Shown here in pieces: positions 46,695-54,824 of a DNA stretch of 54,824 nt. The notes beneath the pieces are model-generated. The model ran no database searches. It saw only the letters and a program-made list of their open reading frames with translations, and was not told the origin of the DNA. Position numbers and translations under genes: made by a program. The stretch is taken from positions 3,450-58,273 of the forward strand of contig NZ_CGIH01000042.1 in assembly GCF_000983115.1 (NCBI RefSeq), read 5' to 3'. The DNA comes from Syntrophomonas zehnderi OL-4 (lineage in GTDB: Bacteria > Bacillota > Syntrophomonadia > Syntrophomonadales > Syntrophomonadaceae). Position 1 is the first letter of the stretch, and each line of letters opens with the position of its first letter.

Positions 46695-47852
46695 TTACAT
46701 AATTTTCTCTTTTAAGACCTCTATAGCCCGCTGCAGCTGCAAATCAACGTCCTGACCTTCCGGATTTTTGACTACAAAGTCAGGATTGATGCCAATTTCA
46801 TTGATATCCGTACCCTTCGGGGTAAAATATTTCTGAGTGGTCAGTTTTAAAGCCCCGCCGTCGCGCAGCGGAAAAACAGTCTGCACCAGGCCTTTGCCAT
46901 AGGTTTTTTCTCCGACTAAAACCGCGCGTTTATTATCCTGCAAAGCCCCGGACAGTATTTCGGCTGCACTGGCACTGTTCCCATTCACCAACACCACCAT
47001 GGGCAGTTTAAAACTGCCCGGTTCGGATCGGTGGTGCTTTTCCTTGCCGCGGGCATCCTTGGCACTGACGATTTCCTTGTCTTCCAGGAAAATATCGGCA
47101 ATGGCTATAGAAGCATCGAAATCTCCGCCCCCATTATCCCTTAAATCAAGGATCAGTCCCTTGATATCCTTTTTATTTAAGCGGTTTAAACTATTGGCTA
47201 TCTCCTGGACTGAATGAGCATGGAACTGGTTTAATTTAATATACCCAATCGGTACGCCGTCACCGATCACCTTATCATCAACGGACGGGACGTTGATAAT
47301 CTCCCGTACTATTTTAAAATCATGTTCTTGCCCATCGGAAGGGCGAAAAATACTGAGGTTTAGCTGTGTGCCCGGCTCGCCCCGCATCCGGTTAACGGCA
47401 TCATCCTGGCTCATATTAACCGCACTCTCACCATTGATCCGCACAATAATGTCCCCGTTTTTCAAGCCCTGGCGATATGCCGGGGTTCCTTTGATAGGAG
47501 AAACAATGCCTAATTGACCGTCCAGTTCCAATACATAAACACCGATACCGCCAAACTCAGCATTAAGCTGCAGTTTTAATTCCTCCCACTGGGATTTGTT
47601 AAGGTATTTTGAATAGGGATCTTTTAGGGAAGATACGATTCCGGAAGTTGCCCCCTGGATCATTTTGCCGGTTTGAGGCTCATATAAGGACTGTGTTTTA
47701 AGCAGGCCCACCACCGCGAACAGACTGCTAATAGAACTGCTGTTGGTAATAAAAACAAAAGCCAGTGATAAAAATACCAGCAGGCCTAAAAATGCGAAAA
47801 ATTTATAAAAGCCCCGGACGATTTTATTATCTTTCAAAATCACACCTACCAT
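46695..47852 (-). CDS. ctpA: C-terminal processing protease, S41 family
   Basis: A 385-aa exported serine protease. An N-terminal membrane anchor (about 16-37) is followed by a PDZ domain (GIGVYVLELDGQLGIVSPI). The tail-specific protease domain has the catalytic serine in NGNSASAAEILSGAL and lysine in GEKTYGKGLVQT. It trims or degrades envelope proteins. The ATG at 47852 lacks a good ribosome-binding site; a TTG at 47837 has TAGGTGTGAT before it and may be the true start. It sits between the M23 peptidase and minJ-like genes. In Bacillus CtpB cleaves regulators in sporulation. Confidence 0.93.
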   Translation of the reverse strand: MVGVILKDNKIVRGFYKFFAFLGLLVFLSLAFVFITNSSSISSLFAVVGLLKTQSLYEPQTGKMIQGATSGIVSSLKDPYSKYLNKSQWEELKLQLNAEFGGIGVYVLELDGQLGIVSPIKGTPAYRQGLKNGDIIVRINGESAVNMSQDDAVNRMRGEPGTQLNLSIFRPSDGQEHDFKIVREIINVPSVDDKVIGDGVPIGYIKLNQFHAHSVQEIANSLNRLNKKDIKGLILDLRDNGGGDFDASIAIADIFLEDKEIVSAKDARGKEKHHRSEPGSFKLPMVVLVNGNSASAAEILSGALQDNKRAVLVGEKTYGKGLVQTVFPLRDGGALKLTTQKYFTPKGTDINEIGINPDFVVKNPEGQDVDLQLQRAIEVLKEKIM

Positions 47853-48002
47853 ACTCTATTTTATTTATATTCTATCCTTATTATGTTACCGCAATCATAA
47901 AACGAAAACAAATAAATCCTGGCAAGAAAAAGGCTGGGATTAAATGGACGCGGCTTTTTTTTTTTGACACTTAAACAGAAATTAGGCTTTTATATAAGCA
48001 AA

Positions 48003-48077
48003 AGTGTCATCCTTAGGCAAATACGGCAGCAGATGATATACGACATCGTTGCTGCGGCTTTGCTTCAGGATGACACT
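48003..48077. repeat. 75-nt imperfect palindrome between ctpA and M23 gene
   Basis: AGTGTCATCCT (48003-48013) is the exact inverse of AGGATGACACT (48067-48077). Inner segments also pair (GGCAAA with TTTGCT, GCAGCA with TGCTGC). It folds into one long hairpin. The TGTCATCCT ends resemble a common bacterial intergenic palindrome. It could be a mini-element or terminator of the M23 unit. Confidence 0.7.
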
Positions 48078-48127
48078 CCTAAAAAACTTGCTGCTTGGGA
48101 AGCAAACTAATTATACAAAAATCTAAA

Positions 48128-49264
48128 TTATATATAGGATCTTGGGTTTACCGGGGTTCCGTTTACGCGTACTTCAAAATGCAGATGGGCGCCGGTGCTC
48201 CAACCGGTACTGCCAACCTTGCCTATCACCTGACCCTTGCTGACAGCCGCCCCATTGCTGACCAGTATGGTAGACTGATGGGCATAAAGTGTCGACATAC
48301 CAGCTCCATGGTCGATGACTACAACCTGGCCATACCCGCCCATCCAACCGGAGTAAATAACATTTCCCCCATCGGCTGCAACTATGGATGCGCCGGCAGG
48401 CGCCCCGATATCGATGCCGGTGTGCAGTTTACGAACCTTTAAGATGGGATGATAACGCATTCCGTAATCCGAAGTAATCGAGGTATAACCCGGGGTAGGC
48501 CATCCGTAAACGCCGGTTCCAATACTTTCTTTGCTGCCTTTATTCTGCAGGTTGCGTATCATGGCCTCCAACTGTTTGGAGGTTTGTTCCAGCTCATTTA
48601 ATGCCCGCTGATATGCCTGTTTTTCTTTTTGGACATCACCTAATATCTGTTTCTTGTCGTCAATCTGCTGATCCAGCAGGGTCTGTTTTTCTATTTGATT
48701 GGCTTTAGCAATCTCCAAATCTTTTTTCTGTACCTCCAGGCTGGCCTTTTTTACGTCCAAATCTTTCTTTTGTCGATGTACTGATTCAATCAGGGTGCGA
48801 TCCTGGTTCAGGATTCTATTTAACATATCATAGCGGGTCAGGAAATCTTTAATATCTTCAGCGGACAATAATACCTCCAGGTAAGAAATATCCCCTTCCT
48901 GATAAATAAAGACCAGCCGTTCACTCAATATTTCAGTCTGTTTTTCCAGCTCAGCTTCCAAGACCGCTATCTCTTTTTCAGTAACGCCGATACTCGTTTT
49001 TAAAAATTCCATCTTCTCGGATAGACTCTGGATCTGGTCTTCGGTACTTTTCATGTCCTTCTCCAGATTCAAAACCTGACCTACAATCGATTTTTCTTTT
49101 TGCTTGGCATTGTTGAGCATTTTGTTTTGTTCATTTTTCTGGCGGGTAATTTCCTGCAGCTGTCTTTGCCTGTCTGATATTTCATCGGCATAAACCGGCA
49201 TAATAAACCCCATAAAAAGGGCCATCACCACAAATACCGCTATCCCCCGCTGTCTTACACGCAT
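48128..49264 (-). CDS. exported M23 (LytM) peptidase with coiled coil, EnvC-like
   Basis: A 378-aa protein with a signal peptide (residues 1-27, ending in PVYA-D), a long coiled coil (about 30-245) and a C-terminal M23 domain. Zinc ligands are present: HTGID, and HLHFEV near the end with YAHQS. So it looks like an active endopeptidase, unlike degenerate EnvC. ATG 49264 behind GAGGAGGAG; longer readings include that site. Located next to ftsX-ftsE, it is probably the wall hydrolase activated by FtsEX, or processed by the adjacent CtpA. Confidence 0.92.
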   Translation of the reverse strand: MRVRQRGIAVFVVMALFMGFIMPVYADEISDRQRQLQEITRQKNEQNKMLNNAKQKEKSIVGQVLNLEKDMKSTEDQIQSLSEKMEFLKTSIGVTEKEIAVLEAELEKQTEILSERLVFIYQEGDISYLEVLLSAEDIKDFLTRYDMLNRILNQDRTLIESVHRQKKDLDVKKASLEVQKKDLEIAKANQIEKQTLLDQQIDDKKQILGDVQKEKQAYQRALNELEQTSKQLEAMIRNLQNKGSKESIGTGVYGWPTPGYTSITSDYGMRYHPILKVRKLHTGIDIGAPAGASIVAADGGNVIYSGWMGGYGQVVVIDHGAGMSTLYAHQSTILVSNGAAVSKGQVIGKVGSTGWSTGAHLHFEVRVNGTPVNPRSYI

Positions 49265-49408
49265 AATTCTCCTCCTCATTCTCAATTTCCGCTCCGCCAA
49301 TCAAGCTGTAATACGCAGCGGAAACTGCATCTTTAACCTTTTTTAAAATATATTTTGAAATCTGGGGTTCCCAGCCAAAATAAAAGCATCTGCCTTAGCT
49401 GTTTCCAA

Positions 49409-50299
49409 CTACACATCTAAAAAGCGATTTAAAGAAATATACGTACCCAAAACACCCAATAATGCTCCGCTGGCAAATAAAGCCACGTAAATCTTGGTTA
49501 GCAAACCGGGATTCGTAACCATAGGAATAAAAAACATAGCTGTCTGGATATTATTCAGCAAGGAGCTATACCCCAGAGCCAAAAACAGTATCGCTATCAG
49601 CGAACCCAACGAACCCAGTATTATCCCTTCGATAAAGAAAGGCCAGCGGATAAACCAATCGGTCGCTCCAATCAGTTTCATCAGGTAAATCTCCTTGCGC
49701 CTGGAGAAAATCGCCAGTCTAATAGTGGTAGCAATGAGGAAAACCGCCCCCAGGGCTAAAAAGACAATTAAGGTTACCGAAATAATCCTGACCCACTGAG
49801 TCACCTTAAGGAGGCGCTCAATGATTCCCTGACCGTAGTTTACCTTTTCAACCCCGTTCATTTTCTGAATTTTAGCGGCGATGGCTGTCACATTTTGCGG
49901 GTTTTCCGCCTTCACCTCAAAGCTGTCGGGCAAGGGATTTTTACCCACGGTATTTTTTAAGTTATATTCCTGACCGGCAAATTTATCCTGCAGCCTTTTT
50001 AAGGCTTGCTCCTTGCTGATAAACGTCACCGACTTGACCCCGTCCAGATCCTTTATCTCTCGTTCCAAGTCAGATATTTGCGAACGATTAAGTGAATTAT
50101 CAACAAATACCATCATTTCTATATCTGATTCCAAGCGGTTAATAAAATGTCCGGCATTAATAGTCATCAATACGGCCACACCCAGAATCAGGATACAGAT
50201 AGACACGGTGGTAACAGTAGCAATGCTTAATAAACGGTTGCGCCTTAGGGACTTGAAGGTTTCACCGAAAAAGTAGCCGAAATTTTTGAAACTGCTCAT
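49409..50299 (-). CDS. ftsX: cell division protein FtsX
   Basis: A 296-aa, four-helix ABC permease-like protein. An N-terminal helix (about 24-47) is followed by an extracellular loop of about 125 residues, then three helices. Conserved KEIYLMKLIGATDWFIRWPF and a typical N-terminus (FGYFFGETFKSLRRN) are visible. With FtsE it signals to extracellular wall hydrolases. Its ATG overlaps the ftsE stop by 4 nt. Confidence 0.96.
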   Translation of the reverse strand: MSSFKNFGYFFGETFKSLRRNRLLSIATVTTVSICILILGVAVLMTINAGHFINRLESDIEMMVFVDNSLNRSQISDLEREIKDLDGVKSVTFISKEQALKRLQDKFAGQEYNLKNTVGKNPLPDSFEVKAENPQNVTAIAAKIQKMNGVEKVNYGQGIIERLLKVTQWVRIISVTLIVFLALGAVFLIATTIRLAIFSRRKEIYLMKLIGATDWFIRWPFFIEGIILGSLGSLIAILFLALGYSSLLNNIQTAMFFIPMVTNPGLLTKIYVALFASGALLGVLGTYISLNRFLDV

Positions 50300-50979
50300 G
50301 AAAAAACCTCTCCGTTGCTATTATCGGAGCTGATTTTTCCTGAATCCAGATAAATAATCCGTTTATGGGCATTTCTAACCAGCTCGCGGGCATGGGTAGC
50401 CATGATAACCGTTGTCCCTTTGCGATTTATATCATACAGCAAGTCCATGATTTCCAGCGAAGTATCCAAATCCAGGTTACCGGTAGGCTCATCGGCAATC
50501 AGCAACAGCGGCCGGTTGGCAATCGCTCGGGCAATGCCTACCCGCTGCTGCTCTCCCCCGGACAACTGACCAGGGAAGGAATCTTCGCGGCCCTTTAAGC
50601 CCACCATTTGAATAACCTCCGGCACCCGGGTTCTTATTTCGGCCGCGTCTGCCCCCACCACCTTCATGGCAAAGGCTACATTTTCAGCCACGGTTTTATT
50701 CTCCAGAAGTTTAAAATCTTGAAATACAATGCCAATATTTCTGCGCAGCGTGGGTACCTCATTGCGTTTCATCCGTACCACACTGCGGGAAGCCACAAAT
50801 ATCTGCCCGCGGGTGGGCAGTTCTTCGCGGATCATCAGCTTTACCAGAGTTGATTTGCCGGCTCCGCTGGAACCCATTAAAAAAATAAATTCACCCCGGT
50901 TCACCTTTAGAGAAATATCATTAAGGGCCTTGACGCCATTATTATAAACTTTGGAGACGTTGTAGAACTGAACCAGCAT
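50296..50979 (-). CDS. ftsE: cell division ATP-binding protein FtsE
   Basis: A 227-aa ABC ATPase with Walker [14 protein letters not shown], signature [15 protein letters not shown] and Walker [13 protein letters not shown]. Partner of FtsX in controlling septal peptidoglycan hydrolysis. ATG 50979 with GGGAGA upstream. First of the ftsE-ftsX-M23-ctpA-minJ series. Confidence 0.97.
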   Translation of the reverse strand: MLVQFYNVSKVYNNGVKALNDISLKVNRGEFIFLMGSSGAGKSTLVKLMIREELPTRGQIFVASRSVVRMKRNEVPTLRRNIGIVFQDFKLLENKTVAENVAFAMKVVGADAAEIRTRVPEVIQMVGLKGREDSFPGQLSGGEQQRVGIARAIANRPLLLIADEPTGNLDLDTSLEIMDLLYDINRKGTTVIMATHARELVRNAHKRIIYLDSGKISSDNSNGEVFS

Positions 50980-51055
50980 TTATCTCCCTCACCTTCAACG
51001 TCGGAAATGTTGCAAATTCCCTGTTATTGTTACGTACTTTTTTTCCCTTAGCTTA

Positions 51056-51084
51056 CAGAAAAAAACCACCTGCATGAGGTGGTT
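51056..51084 (-). terminator. intrinsic terminator between transketolase and ftsE
   Basis: On the minus strand AACCACC, a 7-nt loop and GGTGGTT (51064-51084) are followed by a run of T. It ends the transketolase unit before the ftsE promoter region. Confidence 0.9.
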
Positions 51085-51114
51085 CTACAATTAGCCTTTA
51101 AAACCCTTTAAAAA

Positions 51115-52050
51115 TTATTTATTTTTTAGCAATCGGTGTACATTTTCAATTATTTTGGCAGTGGTCAGCCCATAGTGTTCCATTAATTCCTCCGGGCTGC
51201 CGGATTGACCGAAAACATCCTCAATGCCCATTCTATAAACCGGCACCGGACAATTGGCACAAACGACTTCACAGACGGCACTCCCCAGTCCGCCTAGTAC
51301 ACTATGTTCCTCTGCGGTCAGGATGGCCCCGGTTTGGCGCGCCTGCCTGACAATCATGTCCTCATCCAGAGGTTTTATGGTGTGCATATCGACTACGGCT
51401 ACTTCAATACCTTCCCGACTGAGCAGTTGAGCCGCTTCCAGACATCGGGCAACCATTATCCCACAGGCTATCAAGCTGGCATCCTTACCGGTTCTTAGTT
51501 CCTGGGCCCGGCCAATAACAAGTTCCATATCAGGAGGATATATATTAGGAACCGCCGGTCGCCCCAGCCGCAGATAAACCGGCCCTTCCTGGGAGTAAAG
51601 GGCTTGTACTGCCCGGCGGGTTGAAGGCCCATCGGCGGGAACCACTACAGACATCCCGGGTATGCTGCGCATAATAGCTATGTCTTCCACCGCTTGATGT
51701 GAACCGCCATCCTCACCAACGGTTATTCCGGCGTGGGTCGCACAGACTTTTACGTTTAGATGGGCGTAAGCCAGGGAATTGCGCACCTGTTCAAAAGCTC
51801 GTCCGGCGGCAAATATAGCAAAAGAACTGGCATAAACCACCTTGCCGCAAGCAGCCAGCCCGGCGGCCATACCGATCATATTTTGTTCGGCAATGCCGGC
51901 ATTTATAAATCTGTCTGGAAAGACTTTGGCGAAATCAGCTGTTTTGGTGGATTTGGACAGATCAGCATCAAGCACCACCACATTTTCATATTTCTCCCCC
52001 AGTTCCACCAGGGCCTTGCCATAAGCTTCCCTTGTAGCTTGCTTCTCCAA
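51115..52050 (-). CDS. transketolase, C-terminal subunit
   Basis: A 311-aa pyrimidine-binding and C-terminal half of a split transketolase. It has the thiamin-diphosphate activating glutamate region IAEQNMIGMAAGLA, YASSFAIFAAGRAFEQVRNS and HAGITVGEDGGSHQAVED. It works with the 52263-53090 product to move two-carbon ketol units in the pentose phosphate pathway. It starts with TTG at 52050 behind GGAGG. Confidence 0.93.
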   Translation of the reverse strand: MEKQATREAYGKALVELGEKYENVVVLDADLSKSTKTADFAKVFPDRFINAGIAEQNMIGMAAGLAACGKVVYASSFAIFAAGRAFEQVRNSLAYAHLNVKVCATHAGITVGEDGGSHQAVEDIAIMRSIPGMSVVVPADGPSTRRAVQALYSQEGPVYLRLGRPAVPNIYPPDMELVIGRAQELRTGKDASLIACGIMVARCLEAAQLLSREGIEVAVVDMHTIKPLDEDMIVRQARQTGAILTAEEHSVLGGLGSAVCEVVCANCPVPVYRMGIEDVFGQSGSPEELMEHYGLTTAKIIENVHRLLKNK

Positions 52051-52262
52051 TCCATTTCCTCCTTAATCTTTCGATGTTTCTGCCCTGCCCGCAGGTTATA
52101 AGTGACTAAATGATAGTTGCACGTTTTTCGGACAGGAGATATTTATTTGCCAACCCCGGCAGCGCAAACTTCTTTTTGCGCCGGTTTCCACCAGGAAAGT
52201 AAGGCTTTTCGGCGTTAGTTTGATTTTGCCTCCTCGGGATAGCAACGATGTTTGCGCCTCTG
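52051..52262 (-). other. structured gap between transketolase subunit genes
   Basis: 212 bp separate the two subunit genes, longer than usual for a pair that must be made together. On the minus strand GCGCAAA-AAGAAG-TTTGCGC makes a 7-bp hairpin with GC flanks (about 52155-52180). GGCGCAAAC near 52250 could pair with the same right arm. No known riboswitch pattern (including TPP) is seen. Confidence 0.4.
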
Positions 52263-53090
52263 CTATCTCAGTTCGCTGAGGGCTTCCTCCACCTGTTCCC
52301 GGTTCGGGGCTACCCCGTGCCATTCGGCGCGATTTTCCATGAATGAGCAGCCCCTGCCTTTAATCGTCCTGGCTACAATAGCCGTAGGCCGGCCTTTGGT
52401 TTGCCGGGCGCTGCTCAAAGCCTGCATAATCTCCCGGTAATCATGACCATTTATCTCCAGTGTCTGCCAATTAAAGGCTCTGAATTTATCGGCAATCGGC
52501 TCCGGTGACAGAACTTCACCCAGCGGGCCGTCAATCTGCAAACCATTATAATCCACTATAGCCACCAGTTGATCGAGTCTTTGGTGGCCGGCCGCCATAA
52601 CTGCTTCCCATACCAGGCCTTCCTCCAGTTCTCCATCCCCCAGGAGGGTGTATACCCTATAATCCCTGCTATCTATCCGCGCGGCCAATGCCATGCCGGT
52701 TGCCCAGGAAATGCCCTGTCCCAATGATCCGGTAGAGGCTTCTACACCTGATACTTTACGCATATCTGGATGCCCCTGTAAGGGGCTGCCGATTTTCCTG
52801 AGCCTGGCAAGTTCCGCTTTGGGGAAAAAACCCTTCTCAGCCAGGGCGGCATACAGTACCGGAGCCGCATGCCCCTTACTGAGTACAAACCGATCCCGTT
52901 CTTCCCACTGCGGTCGAGCCGGGTCAATATGCATCTCCCAAAAATACAGACAGGCTACTATATCCGCTGCCGAAAGGGAGCCTCCCGTATGACCAGAACC
53001 GGCCTCTCCCAGCATTTTTATAATATCCTGTCTAATTACCTGTGCTTTTTCGGCAACTAATTGTATGGCCTGTTCATTAATCTCTCTCAC
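52263..53090 (-). CDS. transketolase, N-terminal subunit
   Basis: A 275-aa thiamin-diphosphate-binding half. It has AGSGHTGGSLSAADIVACLY, LSKGHAAPVLYAAL and the TPP motif GDGELEEGLVWEA ending in DYNGLQIDG. GTG start at 53090 with GGAGG upstream. Split transketolases are usual in Clostridia and archaea. Confidence 0.93.
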   Translation of the reverse strand: MREINEQAIQLVAEKAQVIRQDIIKMLGEAGSGHTGGSLSAADIVACLYFWEMHIDPARPQWEERDRFVLSKGHAAPVLYAALAEKGFFPKAELARLRKIGSPLQGHPDMRKVSGVEASTGSLGQGISWATGMALAARIDSRDYRVYTLLGDGELEEGLVWEAVMAAGHQRLDQLVAIVDYNGLQIDGPLGEVLSPEPIADKFRAFNWQTLEINGHDYREIMQALSSARQTKGRPTAIVARTIKGRGCSFMENRAEWHGVAPNREQVEEALSELR

Positions 53091-53139
53091 CTTGTCCTCC
53101 TGTCTTCCCGCCGCCAGCTAAAGCACCCGCTGCGGTAGT

Positions 53140-53181
53140 TTAAATACCTAATTAAACCGCGTATATCCGCGGGAATCCGCG
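53140..53181. repeat. short repeat remnant between prfB and transketolase
   Basis: ATCCGCGGGAATCCGCGTTA followed by TCCGCGTCTATT is the ATCCGCGTC variant of the 9-mer module, overlapping the 3' end region of prfB. Confidence 0.6.
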
Positions 53182-54295
53182 TTATCCGCGTCTATTCCCG
53201 GTCTCCCTTAAATGCAGATAAGCCGTTATAAAATCATCTATATCCCCGTCCAGCACCGCCTGTATATTACCGGCTTCCAGGTTGGTGCGGTGGTCTTTGA
53301 CCAGCGAAAAAGGGTTCATGGTATAGGTTCTAATCTGGCTGCCCCAGGCTATCTCCTTATATTCTCCCTTCAGCTTCTGCATATTATCCTCCATTTCTCT
53401 CTGCTTCAATTCATAGAGTTTGGCGGTAAGGATTTTCATGGCCGCCAGGCGATTTGAATGCTGGGAGCGCTCATTTTGACACTGAACCACAATACCGGTG
53501 GGCAGATGGGTAATCCGTACAGCCGAATCCGTTTTGTTGATATGCTGTCCGCCCGCACCGCTGGAGCGATACGTGTCTATGCGCAAGTCGTCCGGGTTAA
53601 TGTTAATTTCGACCTCAGTACTGACCTCCGGCAAGACCCCTAAAGATGCAAAAGAAGTATGCCGCCGTCCGGATGAATCAAAAGGAGATATCCGGATAAG
53701 GCGATGCACACCCTCCTCACATTTCAACTTGCCATAGGCGTTCTTGCCTTTGACCAGGAAAGTAACACTCTTAACCCCAGCCTCGTCCCCGGCCAGATAA
53801 TCCAGGATTTCCGCCTCATACCCGGAATCTTCCGCCCAACGCGTATACATGCGCAAAAGTATCTGCACCCAGTCCTGGGCTTCGGTGCCCCCTGCCCCGG
53901 CATGCAGTGATACGATGGCGTCAGCCTGGTCGTGTTCTCCGGAAAAAAGGATCAGCAGTTCATAATCTCTGAACATTTTAAGCAAGCCCTTTAAATCTCG
54001 CACTGTCTCAGCAAACATCTGCTCATCCTTTTCGTCTTCAGCTAAGACCAGGACATCCCTTATATAGTTTGCTTCCTTCCACAGGCTTTCCCATTGGCTT
54101 ACGCTGTCCTCCAAATCGCTTATCTGTTTGGTGACTTGCTGCGCTTTTTGTTTGTCATCCCAAAAATTATCCGCCAGCATCGCTTGCTGTAATAATTCTA
54201 TCTGTTTTTTCTGGTTATCAATGTCAAAGAGAAGCCCTCATTTCACTCAAAGTGCTGAGGATCTCCTCTATCGTTCCCTGCGGGTCCTCAATCAA
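53182..54295 (-). CDS. prfB: peptide chain release factor 2, programmed +1 frameshift
   Basis: RF2 in two frames. The first frame starts at TTG 54295 behind GGGAGG and gives 23 codons ending CTT. In-frame TGA follows at 54226-54224 in the context CTTTGAC. A +1 shift reads GAC-ATT-GAT and continues to 53182, giving about 370 aa in all. A purine-rich AGGG lies upstream of the shift, a few nt farther than in E. coli. The second frame carries the RF2 tripeptide SPF (RISPFDSSGRRH) and the catalytic GGQ (SSGAGGQHINKTDSAV). It ends translation at UGA and UAA, with autoregulation at its own UGA. Confidence 0.95.
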
Positions 54296-54373
54296 AATAT
54301 TCAACCTCCCTAAATTGGATATGGCTCCTTCCTAAATTAACAGATTTCATCCCCTCCTGGCAAGTAGGGGAGG

Positions 54374-54824
54374 CCCTGGCTATTTCCCCCGGTAGGGGAG
54401 GCTTTAGCCTCCCTGGACAATCTTCTGTCCAACGCAAATTACACCACCGCGGAAGCTAAAGCATCCGCTACCAGACTAATTTTTACCCTGGGTATTTTCC
54501 CCGGTGGGGGAGGCTTTAGTTTCCCTGGACAATCTTCTGTCCAGCGTAAATTATACCACCGCGGAAGCTAAAGCATCCGCTACCAGACTAATTTTTACCC
54601 TGGCTATTTCCCCCGTAGGGGAGGCTTTAGCCTCCCTGGACAATCTGCTGTCCAGCGTAAATTATACCACCGCGGAAGCTAAAGCATCCGCTACCAGACT
54701 AATTTTACCCTGGCTATTTCCCCCGTAGGGGAGGCTTTAGCCTCCCTGGACAATCTTCTGTCCAACGCAAATTACACCACCGCGGAAGCTAAAGCATCCG
54801 CTACCAGACTAATTTTTACCCTGG
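54374..54824. repeat. 111-bp tandem array, four copies, reaching the window edge
   Basis: The unit starts at CCCTGGCTATTTCCCCC (54374, 54486, 54597, 54708) with steps of 112, 111 and 111. A fifth copy is only just begun at the edge. Each unit has a GGGAGGCTTTAGCCTCCC hairpin and a second imperfect palindrome GCGGAAGCTAAAGCATCCGC, separated by GACAATCTTCTGTCC, itself a GGACA inverted repeat. A frame through it is repeat translation. The region 54310-54373 shows nothing. Confidence 0.92.

Noticed and set aside
52051-52262. TPP riboswitch before a transketolase gene
   Set aside because: The CUGAGA and ACCUGAU-type conserved blocks are absent.
52096-52323. Minus-strand 75-codon frame overlapping the transketolase N gene
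   Set aside because: No ribosome-binding site; overlaps a clear gene end and contains hairpin sequence.
54504-54728. Plus-strand frame with an internally repeated peptide
   Set aside because: The peptide repeat equals the 111-bp DNA repeat; frame continuity comes from the unit length being a multiple of three in places.

Overview
The window looks like chromosomal DNA of a mid-GC anaerobic Firmicute (Clostridia). My best guess is a butyrate- or crotonate-using syntroph of the Syntrophomonadaceae type. This is inferred from gene content: clustered short-chain acyl-CoA genes, a long acyl-CoA dehydrogenase, a membrane pyrophosphatase, and the Firmicutes-style cggR-gapA-pgk-tpiA-gpmI-eno-secG, whiA-yvcK-rapZ and ftsEX-ctpA-minJ-uvrBA blocks. 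No taxonomic marker such as rRNA is present. Almost every gene is on the minus strand; the sigma-54 activator at 14061-15992 is the only plus-strand gene I accept.

Region 1 (1-16 kb) is a CoA-ester catabolism island. It holds the start of a FadN-like 3-hydroxyacyl-CoA dehydrogenase, two 4-hydroxybutyrate-type CoA-transferases, a complete enoyl-CoA hydratase, a 610-aa acyl-CoA dehydrogenase, two crotonases with altered active sites, 4-hydroxybutyryl-CoA dehydratase, a chemoreceptor, a decayed short-chain dehydrogenase, and a GAF-PAS-AAA+-Fis sigma-54 activator. Four near-consensus -24/-12 promoters precede fadN, the acyl-CoA dehydrogenase, one crotonase and the pseudogene. Each has 10-bp-phased TGTGYCA half-sites about 85-195 bp upstream. 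RpoN is also encoded in the window. Together these suggest a sigma-54 regulon converting 4-hydroxybutyrate, crotonate or butyrate to acetyl-CoA through crotonyl-CoA.

Region 2 (16-26 kb) carries a divergent membrane pyrophosphatase, secG and the lower-glycolysis operon, with CggR and a GGGACA/TGTCCC operator at its promoter. A strongly foldable element lies in the long gap before eno.

Region 3 (26-36 kb) has rpoN, whiA-yvcK-rapZ-PHP, a phosphoglucose/phosphomannose isomerase, a ROK sugar kinase, a HAD phosphatase and a small membrane protein. Region 4 (36-54.3 kb) has uvrC, uvrA, uvrB, a tandem P-loop ATPase, minJ-like, ctpA, an M23 peptidase, ftsX, ftsE, a split transketolase and prfB with its programmed +1 frameshift.

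Intergenic gaps are invaded by a mosaic repeat family: GCGGAGGC hairpins, an ATCTGTGTT-like 9-mer module and a CTGCGGGTACTACTGATGCTC-type module (described in parts). Tandem arrays have periods of about 50, 111 and 127/175 bp. No rRNA, tRNA, CRISPR array, insertion sequence or prophage was seen.
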